A stretch of 64,000 nucleotides of DNA from Trichomonas vaginalis G3 (GCF_026262505.1 NC_067206.1:8800268-8864267), one strand, 5' to 3'. Positions 10,348 through 21,323 are shown, numbered from the stretch's first letter. A program made the numbers and translations. The notes: generated by a model not told the origin, from the letters alone.

Positions 10348-11202
10348 TTATAAGAATCTTATTAGTGTAAGTCTTCCTCTATATTTTGCTTCAGGCCATC
10401 TTTTGATGTAACATTTTCTCTTTTGATGTGCTTTAAAGAACATTATAATACCACCACATGAGGCAAATATAATTGCACTGGTTAAGTCACTGTAAACTGC
10501 AAAGCAAAACCATCCAAGAATTTCAAATGTATAGTTAGGAGCTGTGATGTGGTTGAATAAGAATCCTTTTGGAAGTACGTGCTCCTTGGAACCTTTAGGA
10601 CGAAGGTGAGCAAGTGTGTTGTGGGAATAAAAGTTTAAGCACTCGCAAACAAACCAAAATGGAATTGCAATATATTGGCATAATTCAACATTTTCAACAG
10701 TTTGAGCTTTCTTGATCATATTGTAGTTAACTGCAATGGTAAATCCCCAGTAATAGAGACAATTTACAAAAACTTCTCCTACTTGCATCAAAGAACGAGA
10801 ATAGTTGTGAAAGAAAAGTGATTCGGATGTTCTTTTGATATAATGAAGCTCCCACATGATGAATCCAATTGTGAAGTAGCAATTCCATTTAACTTTGTCT
10901 CCCAACAATAAAACTAAAAGCATTTCAATAAGGAGCGGACCAAAATACATTAAAAAGAATACTGTCTTCCAGTTAACACTTACACCTGCATCTTTAACAA
11001 TAAAGCTTGTTACTCCAATGTCTTTGATTTTGGTGTCTTTCTTTATTTGTATATCTTCTCCATTTTTGTTATATGCAATTATTATTCTTTTTGGAGCAAT
11101 TTTTGTTTGCATAGCTGCTTCATCGAATAACAAATCACCAAATCCATCTTCAGAAATGCTGACTACAAATGTTTTGGCCTTGTACGTGAGTGTACACTTC
11201 AT
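10348..11202 (-). CDS. TECR: Very-long-chain trans-2-enoyl-CoA reductase (steroid 5-alpha-reductase family)
   Basis: The 284-residue membrane protein has an N-terminal ubiquitin-like domain (about 1-75), four to six hydrophobic segments from about residue 80, and the C-terminal steroid-dehydrogenase domain: SHNTLAHLRPKGSKEHVLPKG, then FNHITAPNYTFEILGW, then the basic end RKCYIKRWPEAKYRGRLTLIRFL. That matches TECR, the last step of the ER fatty-acid elongation cycle (NADPH reduction of the trans-2 double bond). The stop is TAAA, the trichomonad poly(A) arrangement. The start is fixed by a TCATT initiator 8 bases upstream. Confidence 0.9.
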   Translation of the reverse strand: MKCTLTYKAKTFVVSISEDGFGDLLFDEAAMQTKIAPKRIIIAYNKNGEDIQIKKDTKIKDIGVTSFIVKDAGVSVNWKTVFFLMYFGPLLIEMLLVLLLGDKVKWNCYFTIGFIMWELHYIKRTSESLFFHNYSRSLMQVGEVFVNCLYYWGFTIAVNYNMIKKAQTVENVELCQYIAIPFWFVCECLNFYSHNTLAHLRPKGSKEHVLPKGFLFNHITAPNYTFEILGWFCFAVYSDLTSAIIFASCGGIIMFFKAHQKRKCYIKRWPEAKYRGRLTLIRFL

Positions 11203-11209
11203 GATAAAA

Positions 11210-11214
11210 AATGA
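11210..11214 (-). promoter_or_regulatory. Initiator TCATT for TECR
   Basis: Minus-strand TCATT with the start codon a few bases downstream, matching the parabasalid Inr position. Confidence 0.5.
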
Positions 11215-11695
11215 ATAATTTTTGTGAGTTCAAACCAAGATAAGCAAAAAGGCATCCCAACATTTTATATGAATTCTTTTTATCATGACGAAAACTACAA
11301 AAAAATAAGGCCAAAATTCTGAGCATTGAATTCAATTGAGAACTTAAGTTTTTTTATGTTAAAGGATATAATTTGGGAGAAAAATCAGTTCTCCGAAAAC
11401 TATCATATAACGTGTTAATATTATTCAAAATTTCAGAACATTATTCTAAACAATAAGTTTGATTATAATATAGAGACTGATGATTTGATTTACCATTCAT
11501 TTTTAGGTCTAGTGATAGATTATATGACCATTATGATAATAAATAAACATTTGCCAGAAGATAATTTAGAAAAAAAATATGAAAAAAATTAATGGATATG
11601 TTGCATTATAATTGCTTGTCCGCATTTAATAAAACATATATCAAGAATATATTATTGAATTCTGAAAAATAATTTCTGAATATTTTTCATGATCT
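11215..11695. other. Intergenic, no gene seen
   Basis: AT-rich spacer between the TECR initiator and the decayed discoidin gene. No supported feature. Confidence 0.6.
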
Positions 11696-12394
11696 TCATG
11701 AGAATACAGATAACACACCAAAATTGAGGATATTAGCCGATATCTTAGAAACTCTTTCAGGTGAAAAGATAATTCTTTGGTTTGATATCGTACCGAAAAA
11801 TAATAACTTTGAAATTGAAAGAATATTAGCATGAGGTTGATAAGCGCCAGTATATGAATCTGGTCCAAGGTTTTCAATCTTAAATCGAGAAAAAGTACCA
11901 TTCCTTTTAATATTAAAGTAATACCGATACAATCTTTGATTAATTTCAAGATGCCTACCATCTTTGGTTATTTCCGGATCCAAATATGGAGTTACATTAT
12001 AATGTTCCTCAAGAGTCGCCCATTTTTCAGTGTCAACTTCACCCATAATTCTAAAAGATCGCATATATCTGGGAACTAAGGCATTCAATAAAATTGTGTA
12101 CGATGTGAGTGTTACTCTTGTGTGATGAAAGTCAATGATAATATAAGGCTTCAAAATCCAAGGCTCATCTTCAGTTACATATCTTCCTGGGTTTTCACTA
12201 ACGTTACCAACGATCAAAGGGCATGTTGTTTTAAGTAACTCATTTTGTAGATGATGCGTTGAAGACGGATATAATGTTACTGAATCAGCATAAGTAAGAT
12301 TATCTGTATTATAAATTCCTCGAAGGAATTTGAAAATGTCATTGTAGTTAAAGTAATCTGTACCAACAAATGTATGGGGGGAACTGCTTATCCT
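11696..12394 (-). pseudogene. Decayed host gene for a discoidin-like (F5/8 type C) domain
   Basis: The minus-strand frame is open from about 12394 to the stop at 11696 but has no usable start. It begins with SSPHTFVGTDYFNYNDIF, then has the discoidin pattern: WILKPYIIIDFHHTRVTL, RYMRSFRIMGEVDTEKWATL, RYYFNIKRNGTFSRFKI and a closing strand ISKLLFFGTI. The same strand order ends the BTB-like protein at 555-1850, so this is the C-terminal part of a relative. Upstream DNA in the next frame (NDASKFNYVRG) continues the theme after a frame change near 12394, so the gene is broken. Confidence 0.6.
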
Positions 12395-13086
12395 CGAACA
12401 TAATTAAACTTAGAAGCATCATTAATAAAATTATTTACATAAGGATAAAGTTTGTCTCAATTTCAAATTTATCTCAAAATTGTAATTACTAGACAAATTC
12501 CAATTTTGAGATAAATCACCGAGAATATTTTGTCCAAATGACGACCTAATACTATTCGATGTATTACTTTGGCATATTGCGTTGCCAAAATTCAAATTAT
12601 ATTGGAAAGGAAATTTTTTCGATCGAATACCACTAAATTTTACATTAATATTGTCTGATAGCTGCAAAATTAACTGGTTCTGGTTATAATGGAAAAGAGC
12701 AATTGATCTTTTTGCAAAAAGAAAAAGCATCAATTATCTCTTTGAAAAAAAATGTTGTTAAATATTTGATATCGAAACCAGTAATTTTCAGCAGATTAAG
12801 AGAAGCTGAATAATTCCAATAAATCTCATAAAAGAGAATTTAAAATTTGAGCAAATAATCAAGCTCAAAGCTTTTTAAAAGAATCATGTGCTGAAGTTGG
12901 AGTAGACAATGCCGATTAGAAGCAATAGTTCTTCAAATATTAGAATTTAACAAAGATATTTATAGAATATAACAATATGTAATACTTTTGTGAGATTAAA
13001 ATATTCATGAATCTTATTTTTGTGATGAATGAAATATTGGTCAATATATAGTTTCTTTTACTTGCAAAAATTGAAAGTAAAAAGTA
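12395..13086. other. Decayed sequence between two host genes
   Basis: Contains a 100-codon minus-strand frame (12431-12733) of asparagine/phenylalanine-rich, low-quality content, and a plus-strand scrap near 12870-12915 (QSFLKESCAEVGVDNAD) followed by in-frame stops. These look like eroded host coding DNA. I cannot name either. Confidence 0.3.
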
Positions 13087-13575
13087 TTAATAAATTAAGA
13101 GAAAATCATCAGCAATTTGGATATCGATATTACTATTATCAAATCTGAATTGGTCATCTAGTGGATCTAAGAATTCAGGGAATCCATAGCTGTTATCATT
13201 AGAAATAGGTTGAGAATTTACTCTATTGGGAGGAGTTGTAAGATCTGAAAGTAATTGAGTATCTTGATCATAGCGTTGTGTCTCTGTTCTAGTGTTTACA
13301 GGTTGATCTTCAACTCTCACTCCATTATCTTCAAGAAGTTGTATTTCTGAAGATTGAGGATTCCATGAGCACCGTAAGATGTTCCTTTCTACTTCATGAT
13401 ACTCCATTCCGATTGGCTCTGCTGTTTGTTTCAAATGCCCTCTGAAAGAATCGAATTTTGTAGTAAGAATCGACATTCCATTCTTTCCAATGCAGTATAT
13501 AGTTCCTGAAACTTGACCATTTCGAACGTCATTGACCATGACAATGCGAGTGTGTAACTTAGATGTTTTACCCAT
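13087..13575 (-). CDS. Host hypothetical protein, 162 residues
   Basis: Not recognised. The N-terminal half (MGKTSKLHTRIVMVNDVRNG, then SGTIYCIGKNGMSILTTKF) looks like a small beta-rich domain. The C-terminal half is polar, rich in Asn, Asp and Gln, and probably disordered, ending in a short acidic-hydrophobic tail. Codon use resembles other host genes, and a TCATT initiator sits 6 bases before the ATG, which is why I accept it as real. Confidence 0.55.
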   Translation of the reverse strand: MGKTSKLHTRIVMVNDVRNGQVSGTIYCIGKNGMSILTTKFDSFRGHLKQTAEPIGMEYHEVERNILRCSWNPQSSEIQLLEDNGVRVEDQPVNTRTETQRYDQDTQLLSDLTTPPNRVNSQPISNDNSYGFPEFLDPLDDQFRFDNSNIDIQIADDFLLIY

Positions 13576-13581
13576 CTTAAA

Positions 13582-13586
13582 AATGA
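13582..13586 (-). promoter_or_regulatory. Initiator TCATT for the 162-residue gene
   Basis: Minus-strand TCATT immediately upstream of the ATG, as for the other host genes. Confidence 0.45.
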
Positions 13587-16500
13587 AGAAAATATTTTTT
13601 TAAATATCCATACGCCCTAAATTTTATGAGAAAAAATTGAATACTCTTTCAAAAAATTTCCAAGAAATCGAATTACACTATCCAAAACTAGACTCTTTTT
13701 TCTGTTTTAAATATGTTATTCGTATACTCTTTTATTTGCATACTTTTTTGAAAATTTGACATGGCAGACAAATTAATCCCACCAGACTGATTTTAGAACA
13801 ATTTAGGAAGTATTGAAATTAAAATGAATATTTATCATATATTAAGTGCATATACCAAGTATAAAAAGCCAACTTTTACCTTTTGAAATTTTTTTGAAAG
13901 TGCATTCAATTTTTTTCGGGTCGTTATCGATTTTGTAATTTAATCGTTATCGTCTTTTTCTAAACGTGCATTTTGAACTAAATCGCATATAACTTTAAAA
14001 TGACTTAATATTTAAAGGTTTATGTGGTAAATATCAACGAAATGTAATATTAATATGTGCACCATATATGAATTACAGACATTTGAGCAATTCGAAATTT
14101 CATCGCGTTATATATTCATTTAAATTCGATCAAATCAACATTGCAATTATAAAACCATTACACATCCAGTCAATATTTTTCAATTTCATGCGAATTATAT
14201 CATTATTACACATTTTAAAATGGCGAAATATAGTCCAAAAAATAAACTTCGTTTTAAACTCAATTCTCACACATATTCGGATTAAATCATATGTGACTCA
14301 TATGATCATACATCTCATTTGAGGTCTAAAAAATGATTTACCGAGAAAACTTGCATTCGAACTAAAATTTACTAAATTTAATCAAATTGGTTTACAAACG
14401 TAAAGTTTATGTCAAACATTTACGTTTGTAAACTAATTGAGTAAATTTATAGCACTTTTTTTCTCGATGCAATAATTTGAACTACGAGTTTACCAAATTA
14501 GTTTACAAACGTAAAGTTTATGCCAAATATTTACGTTTGTAAACTAATTGAGTAAATTTATAGCACTTTTTTCTCGATGCAATAATTTGAACGACAAGTT
14601 AATGTAATTAGTGTTCTCAGTTTACAATTCAATATGTCTATGCATATGATATATGCAAATTCTATAAATAAAATATTATTAAATAAAATTCTTTTCAATT
14701 CCTTAAAAATAGCGTTTCTTTTGAATAAAAAATGATTTTTAACTAATTTTAGGACTCTTTCTATTTCAAAAAAATACCTGAATTTAATTTTCTGATGCAA
14801 AATTTATGCTTTTTATCATGAAATTCTTTTTTTCAAAATTTTTTTGGATTTTTTTCCATTTTGAATATAGTTAATTTTACTTTATTTCACATTCTATTAA
14901 GAAATACTTAGGCCAATCTATGGCATTCCAAACGGGAACCGCGGTTGGTTACCATGGATTTCCGTCACCGGTCACATTTTAAAGATTTTTAAAGCCTTAT
15001 AAAAATATGCTTTGTAAATCATTTTTTGTAAATCGGCAAAAATTTGGTAATTTTCTTCAACTAATAAATCTGCGAATAGCATTTATAATACAAGAACAAT
15101 CTTTTAAAATGCGTTTGATTCATTTTTGTATAATTTCATATAGGCACATATATTCTTCCGGGACTTTCCGTGATTTTACCGTAAAATCATTAGTTTACAC
15201 CAATTTTTCCGTATTTTGAATAGTTTACTGCACTTTTTCCGTAAAATTGAGTTACGGGAATCCGCAAAATTTCCGGACCTCATTTTTCATAGAATATAAT
15301 AATAATATTTGATAAAAAGATATATTATTTATATTTTTGATTTTTGAATTACGGAAAAAGTGAATTGATAACTTGATTTTTTTATATGGTTAATTTTTCA
15401 AATGATATTATGAAGATCTAAAATATTAAAAGTAAAAAATTGAATTACGGAAAAAGTGAGGTCAAAAGTGAAATAAATTTGCAGAACAATTTTCATTGAA
15501 ATAAGACATTGAGTATCACACTTTAGTGAATCAACATCTATAAGAATGAAGTGTTTTGAAGCTGAAATAATATTGAATAGAAATTAATTTTTTCTGAAAT
15601 TTTGAATGAAATTATGGGAAATAAAAAAATTACTAAATATTGTATTCATACAAATATATTATTTTAAAGGAAAAATAGATGCTGATAGAAACGATGAAAA
15701 ATTTTGAAAACTTTACAATTAATTTATGTTCGTTAACCACAGAGCTTGCAATCCAAAGCTCACGTTAGACTACAAGAGTCATGAAGTCTCATACTAAGGG
15801 ATATCCAACATATATTTTAATAATCTAATGTTTGTGACAAATATTCAACATAAAATTAAGTTTTCGTTTCGTTACAAGGCATTCATACTTTGGAGATATC
15901 ATATTTAATGTACAGAAAAGTTAATATTAAACAATACATGCTAAAGAATTAATAAATAAGATAATAAAATAAATTTATACGTAATTACTTTCATTTAATA
16001 TGCTTTATGCTGTATAATATTGATTAAGAGGCATTAAAAGGTTCCATAGTCTGCTTTTATAGGCAAGATTTTTGATAAAAATTTAAAATTTTGAAAAATG
16101 ATGAGAAAAGGAAAAAAAAGGTAAATGAGAGCAAGAGGAGGGAAAAAAAGAAAAAGAAAAGAAAGGGAAGGGAAAAATAAAAGAAAGAAGGACATATAAA
16201 AATTTAGATGCGCATTCTTAATGCCGAGGCGGCTTGCCGCCGAGGCGCGATTTTTTAGGCCTCTACGGTAACCCGGCAATGTTTTTTTAAATCTTGTACA
16301 GCCCTAGGCCAATCCCTGTGGGACCCAGTGGTAACTTTCCATGGAAACCACTCAGTGGGAACATTTTTTATTTTTGACGGAAAAAATTCTAAATATTTTT
16401 TTCATTTTTTGATTTTTGAATTTTTTTTGGAATTAGAGAATAAAATTTAAAGCGATAGATATGCTTGATTATTCAAGATATTGATATTAAATCAGAAATC

Positions 16501-17207
16501 AATGGTAAATAAAGAGTTTTATAAAAACTTACCACGTGGTAAGATGAAGTGACCACAAATTGAGTTGTGGTACATAAAAATTACCACAAAATTGAGAACT
16601 TTTCCCACAAATTGAGAATTTTTACCATAAAATGAACGATGGATATCCACGAAAGTTACCACAACTCACTTCTCGCGCAAAATATGTTTAATATTACATA
16701 TTAAATACATTTATCAACATTAATTATTTTGAATTGTGGTAAAACGATATGTCACATATTTTTTTATAAAAATTTGTAAAAATGTTTATTTTAATTTATA
16801 TAATTAAATATTACTAATTTGATAAATTAATGCGTGCATTAAAGTATTGCATATTTTAAATTTACAATTTGACACCTTACACAATTTGAATAAAGTCGAT
16901 CCGATAACAATGTTGTATCATTTTATTCTGTATAAATGGTTGACTACCATTAGTAAAATGCATCCTCATCAAAAATAAATCATAAAAATAAAAATTTCAT
17001 AATCTATTTTGAAAAAGAGCAACTTATCAAAGTTGGATGCTCCATATTACCTTATGGTGTTAATTTATGAATATGCATATATATCTTTCATATCTAATTC
17101 ATTCGATCAAGTTCAATGCGGCAAACCCAAATTTTAGCTAAAAGTGACAGGAAAAAAAAACGTTTAGTATTAAAAAAAAAGACCGATGAGAGCTTCGTTC
17201 GAAATAT
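13587..17207. other. 3.6-kb gene-free AT-rich interval with scattered palindromes
   Basis: No credible gene. It holds a tandem palindrome (annotated), a fold-back region near 15.15-15.48 kb built from CGGAAAAAGTGA-type words in both orientations, a polypurine tract of about 90 bases (16105-16195), a GC-rich hairpin GGCGGC-tt-GCCGCC (16228-16241), and a hairpin centred on TTTCCATGGAAA flanked by CCCAGTGGT and CCACT-c-AGTGGG (about 16325-16360). At 16.5-16.7 kb ACCACAAATTGAG-type words recur in both orientations around CTTACCACGTGGTAAG. Confidence 0.6.
14390..14612. repeat. Two ~111-bp repeats, each a perfect 15-bp-stem hairpin
   Basis: GTTTACAAACGTAAA, a 14-base loop, then TTTACGTTTGTAAAC starts at 14390 and again at 14501. 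Each is followed by the same tail, GAGTAAATTTATAGCAC then CTCGATGCAATAATTTGAAC. No coding sense. Confidence 0.85.
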
Positions 17208-17269
17208 AGAGGGAACTGAGAATGCGCAACCATTCTCAGGGAATATTGGATGCTATTCCCGTTCCCTCT
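17208..17269. repeat. Perfect T-shaped (three-way junction) palindrome
   Basis: An outer stem AGAGGGAAC (17208-17216) pairs with GTTCCCTCT (17261-17269). It encloses two hairpins with no unpaired base between them: TGAGAATG-cgcaac-CATTCTCA (17217-17238) and GGGAATA-ttggatgc-TATTCCC (17239-17260). After one mismatch the outer stem extends by ATA/TAT. It sits about 0.75 kb left of the first capsid-block gene. The layout is that of a folded viral terminal repeat, but its role is unknown. Confidence 0.8.
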
Positions 17270-17310
17270 GTATGGAAAATTGAGGTTTTCAAAGGGAGTT
17301 AAAATAATAT

Positions 17311-17665
17311 CAAATTTATACTAATTTACTTCAAAATACAAAAGTATTTGACAGCTAAAATGAGTTACTTTAGCAAGCCTATCAATACCCTTTTACGATT
17401 ATTGTTACTTTTTCGAAATAAAAGTAAAAACAAATTTATACTAATTTACTTCAAAATACAAAAGTATTTGACAGCTAAAATGAGTTACTTTAGCAAGCCT
17501 ATCAATACCCTTTTACGATTATTGTTACTTTTTCGAAATAAAAGTAAAAACAAATTTATACTAATTTACTTCAAAATACAAAAGTATTTGACAGCTAAAA
17601 TTAGTTACTTTAGCAAGCCTATCAATACCCTTTTACGATTATTGCTACTTTTTCGAAATAAAATA
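17311..17665 (+). repeat. Three 120-bp tandem repeats at the left edge of the Polinton region
   Basis: Exact 120-bp period (17311, 17431, 17551), each copy starting CAAATTTATACTAATTTAC. Because 120 is a multiple of three, one frame stays open through all copies and encodes a 40-residue repeat, but there is no sign that it is a gene. Subterminal tandem repeats are common in Polintons, so this may mark the left end of the element. Confidence 0.7.
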
Positions 17666-17919
17666 AATTTATTATCAAAAACCTTTTTTTTCTTAGTAAA
17701 AATAAAAATGTTATTTTATATCAAGTTTTTATTCATAAATTTTTATAATGTTGTATAAATTTCATTAAAATTTACGTACATATTAAGGTACTTATCTTCT
17801 ACATATATAATCTTCATTAGATATATACATGATAAATAAAATTCATAAAACATTAAAAATCAAAAAATTTGATGAACCTTGGCAATTAAACTTTATTAAA
17901 TAATAAAAAAAAAGGTATT

Positions 17920-17952
17920 GGGGCTTCCAGGCACTTCGTGCCCTCTAGCCCC
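17920..17952. repeat. GC-rich hairpin before the first Polinton gene
   Basis: GGGGCT-tcca-GGCAC-ttc-GTGCC-ctct-AGCCCC: two perfectly paired stem segments with equal internal bulges, 40 bases upstream of the ATG at 17993. It would be a stable structure in RNA and could affect the leader of the first gene. The TTCG-type loop recurs in other hairpins of this region. Confidence 0.7.
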
Positions 17953-17992
17953 GAAGATGTTTAGTATAAAACCGCTTTTTAACTTCACTTAA

Positions 17993-20344
17993 ATGCCACG
18001 TAAGCTACGTAAGAATATACGTAAGAGGAAGAGAGCATTGAAACATCCAATAGTAAGACTAACACCACAACAACAGTTGCAACAACAAATGCTGAATGAC
18101 CCCACTATGTTGCAACAAATGTCAAGCAATCCTATGCTTTTAAACCGAGTTACTGGTGCACAGAGTGGAGGTTTAAGAGCGGCACTTTTAGCGAAAATGG
18201 CAGGCTATGGTGGAGCTGCAGACGGAACAGCATATAACCCTCAAAGTCAAATGAATTTGAGTTCACTCAAAAATCAAATAACAGATGTCAAAAAGTCAAA
18301 CATAGACATACAGAAGCAAATAAGTGAAAACGAAAAGAAACTAGAATATGACAGACACACAAAGAAACTCAATGAGTTAAACGTAGAGAAAAAGAAGAAA
18401 GAAGAACAACTGAAAGAACTAAGTACAGAGGAATATGCGAAAAAAGTGTCAGAAAAAGCAGCAGAAGTAGCAAAAATGGAACAAGATGTCATAAATTTGA
18501 AAAACCATACTACTCAATATAAAGTACTGAAAGATGAAGAGATAAAACAAAAAGCCCTGAAGACATATATGGATAGCGATGAGTATAAAAAAGAAGTTGA
18601 AGCAAATGTAAAGGCAGAAAAACTTTTACAGTTGCAAAACCAAACCGTACAGTATGAAAACTTAGCACAAGAAAGTAAAAATAACGACGCGGCTATGCAA
18701 AAGGCAATGAAAAGCGCAGAATATATAAAAGCTAACAATGACTGGTTAGATGCCCAAGCCAACGCTAAAGCAGCCCAACTCATAGGGTCAATAAGGACAA
18801 AAATACAAGCGGATGAAGACAGTTCAAATGAAGCTTTAACAAATGCTGACTTTAAGAACGCCTTCGAAGCTCTTCATAGTAAGGTGAAACAAGTGAACGA
18901 CTTCTCATCTGGAAAGAAACTGAAGTCTGAAGGTTTCGACAAAGAGTTAAAAGAAGTAGCACAAAATATGACGAAAATAACAGATGCAGCAACGAGACAG
19001 GCAGTTCAAAGTGCCTATGACGCCGTTAGAGCAACTGTTGTGAAAAGTCAAGAAAAAGAGTTACAACAGACCAAAACAGACCTAGTAAATGCTTTCTTAA
19101 GAACGAAAAGTCAGGTAGGACATTACGCTGCAGATGGAACATATGTGCCAGCTGGTGGAACTTATATACCAGCTGTTGGAATTTATATACCACCAAACCC
19201 TCCAAGAGAAGCACCTGCACCAGGACTACCTAAAACATTTACATCGTCACATGGACACAGACACAGGCATGCACCAAAACCAACACAACAACCAACAGTT
19301 CAAAATCCAGCACAACCAGCACAGCAACCAACAGTTCAAAACCCTGCACAACAACAACCACAAACAGAGCAAGGACATAAAAGAAGTAGAGAACAAGGAA
19401 ACCAAGAATTCTTAAAAATGCTTAAAGAAGAGTATGGTTACCCAGATACTATTGACTTTAGTGACAGATATAAAGAAGCTATTCGAAAGTTCAAGGATGG
19501 AAATACTGACCCGAACCTATTTAGCTTTATGGCTCTGCACCAAAGGGGATATAATCTCAAACCTGGAAAATACAAGCTCGCTAAGGGATATGATTTAATA
19601 GCATATCATCCAAATGACATGAACGAATTTACTCCGAGATATTTGATGTCAGAGCTAAATGACAATTTAACTCTCTTCATGAAACGCGTAAAAAATAGAG
19701 ACGGAACGAAAGAAGAAAGGTTTATGAGTCCGGATGACTTAGAAAGGGAACTTGTTGAAAACGGTCTCGGAATATATGAAATGCCAGCAGATGAGGTACA
19801 AGAAACTCCACAGGAAGAAGTTCAGATACAACCAGACATGGAAGAAATAGTTCAGCAACAACAGCTAGAAGAGCCTGAAGGAAACGAACAAGTCCTTCCT
19901 TTGGAAACTAACTTCACAGAACTAGATGAAGATTTGGAACAGCCGAAAAATCTTGACCCTCAACAAGAGTATGCGGAGAATATGGAATATTTCCAAGAGT
20001 CTAAAAAAAATTCGGCTGACATAGTAGAAGAATATCGAAAAATGTTTGCCGACATACAAAAGACTCCAACATCAGATGAAAATATTCAGCATAGAATGGA
20101 AGCACTGAAAGAAAATGTACACAAATACAACAACCCTTTTTACTTACGAGCATTTAACGTTCAATCTTCGGATGAACTCGGTGAAAATAAAATGTTAAAT
20201 TTCAAGAAAACATATAGAAATGAAACATTGTTTAAAGTTCATTCAGAACCTAACCAAGATGGAAACAAACCTACTTTTGTTTCTGCAGACGATGGAACTA
20301 CAATGAGATGGGTCATAAAGCTAATCCGGATAGGTGGTTCATAA
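17993..20344 (+). CDS. Large coiled-coil Polinton protein, 783 residues
   Basis: Not recognised at family level. A basic N-terminus (MPRKLRKNIRKRKRALKH) and Gln-rich stretch lead into a long helical coiled coil (about 85-390, Lys/Glu/Gln rich). Then comes a short VPAGGTYIPAVGIYIPP repeat, a Pro/Gln-rich linker with a His cluster (SHGHRHRHAPKP), and a mixed C-terminal domain with acidic stretches. It is first in block A and directly upstream of another structural-type gene and the capsid gene, so a scaffold, core or virion role is plausible. Its end overlaps the next reading frame by 37 bases. Confidence 0.6.
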   Translation: MPRKLRKNIRKRKRALKHPIVRLTPQQQLQQQMLNDPTMLQQMSSNPMLLNRVTGAQSGGLRAALLAKMAGYGGAADGTAYNPQSQMNLSSLKNQITDVKKSNIDIQKQISENEKKLEYDRHTKKLNELNVEKKKKEEQLKELSTEEYAKKVSEKAAEVAKMEQDVINLKNHTTQYKVLKDEEIKQKALKTYMDSDEYKKEVEANVKAEKLLQLQNQTVQYENLAQESKNNDAAMQKAMKSAEYIKANNDWLDAQANAKAAQLIGSIRTKIQADEDSSNEALTNADFKNAFEALHSKVKQVNDFSSGKKLKSEGFDKELKEVAQNMTKITDAATRQAVQSAYDAVRATVVKSQEKELQQTKTDLVNAFLRTKSQVGHYAADGTYVPAGGTYIPAVGIYIPPNPPREAPAPGLPKTFTSSHGHRHRHAPKPTQQPTVQNPAQPAQQPTVQNPAQQQPQTEQGHKRSREQGNQEFLKMLKEEYGYPDTIDFSDRYKEAIRKFKDGNTDPNLFSFMALHQRGYNLKPGKYKLAKGYDLIAYHPNDMNEFTPRYLMSELNDNLTLFMKRVKNRDGTKEERFMSPDDLERELVENGLGIYEMPADEVQETPQEEVQIQPDMEEIVQQQQLEEPEGNEQVLPLETNFTELDEDLEQPKNLDPQQEYAENMEYFQESKKNSADIVEEYRKMFADIQKTPTSDENIQHRMEALKENVHKYNNPFYLRAFNVQSSDELGENKMLNFKKTYRNETLFKVHSEPNQDGNKPTFVSADDGTTMRWVIKLIRIGGS

Positions 20345-21291
20345 ACTTACAACCACAATTCCAAGAAGTTGTAGACGCAATGGAAGTCAATGGTGAACCA
20401 GATATAGCTGGTATTTTAAGCGCGGCTTTAATGCCATTGAAAGATATGAAACATGCAGATATTTTGGACCAGTATGAAATGAACATGGCTGATGGAAATA
20501 TAACACCTGACGTTCTAGAACATTTATCTCAAAGAACTACACAGAACCATAGAGATGGTATATTTGGTGAAGAGTTTAGAAAGAAAGTTAGGGAGAGCGA
20601 AGGAAGAGAACCTATTGTACATGACCTTGCAAACGAAAGTTTACAAAATGTCATAAAAACTTACTTTGCAGACGATGAACTGAGAAGGGATGAATATTTA
20701 AGAAAACTCAAATGGACAGTACCAAATGAAATGTTAGTATTGAAAAACATGTTCCTTGACAAAATAAAACCAACTACAGAAATAAACGACGCAAGACTGA
20801 AAGATTGGGTAAAAGCTTTCCCATTCACAAAGGATATTATTGGTAACATGGAAAGAAAACCAGAATGGCTACAAAAACATATATTTGGAAACGAGCTTAT
20901 TCCATATGGACAGGCACTGTTTGAAGAGCTTGAACCGGAAACTCAGGAAAGAGTCATGCAAACAATACGCAAAGACTCAAATACAAACTATGACAAACTC
21001 TTTCTAGGATATAGGTTACCTGAGATGGGCGACCAGAGCCCAAAGGCAAAAAGGACATGGGAAATTTACAACATACTAGGTGAACATGAGGCAAAGATGC
21101 AACAACTTGAAGCAGAGGGCAAGTTACCAAAAGCGACACCAAAGAAGAAGAGAAGAGTAGAACAAAGTGAAAGTAGTGAAGAAGTAACTTCATCTAGTGA
21201 AAGTAGTGGCAATGAAGGAAAAAGAAGAGTTAAAAACTCAGTCAGGAAGAAAGTAAAGCTTGGTCCACGTGGGTTCTATTATGACACATAA
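20308..21291 (+). CDS. Polinton protein with basic serine-rich tail, 327 residues
   Basis: Not recognised. The body (about 1-270) is mostly helical and charged. The tail has two basic clusters (KKKRRVEQ and KRRVKNSVRKKVKLGPRG) around a serine/glutamate run, so it could bind DNA or be carried to the nucleus. It lies between the coiled-coil gene and the major capsid gene in the same direction, 32 bases before the latter, suggesting a virion or core component. Confidence 0.5.
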   Translation: MGHKANPDRWFINLQPQFQEVVDAMEVNGEPDIAGILSAALMPLKDMKHADILDQYEMNMADGNITPDVLEHLSQRTTQNHRDGIFGEEFRKKVRESEGREPIVHDLANESLQNVIKTYFADDELRRDEYLRKLKWTVPNEMLVLKNMFLDKIKPTTEINDARLKDWVKAFPFTKDIIGNMERKPEWLQKHIFGNELIPYGQALFEELEPETQERVMQTIRKDSNTNYDKLFLGYRLPEMGDQSPKAKRTWEIYNILGEHEAKMQQLEAEGKLPKATPKKKRRVEQSESSEEVTSSSESSGNEGKRRVKNSVRKKVKLGPRGFYYDT

Positions 21292-21323
21292 ACCCAACTA
21301 TTCTATATTTTTACCCATATGAA

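Noticed and set aside
11641-11961. 106-codon minus frame overlapping the discoidin fossil
   Set aside because: Out of frame with the discoidin pattern; hydrophobic shadow.
15735-15800. Possible tRNA near CTTGCAATCC / GACTACAAGAG
   Set aside because: A weak box B look-alike and two small stems, but no box A and no cloverleaf on either strand.
16034-16279. 81-codon minus frame, Phe/Leu-rich
   Set aside because: It is the complement of a polypurine tract plus a GC hairpin, giving a low-complexity hydrophobic sequence.
17348-17758. 136-codon frame over the 120-bp repeats
   Set aside because: Open only because the period is a multiple of three; very Leu/Phe/Lys-rich, no leader and no unique domain.
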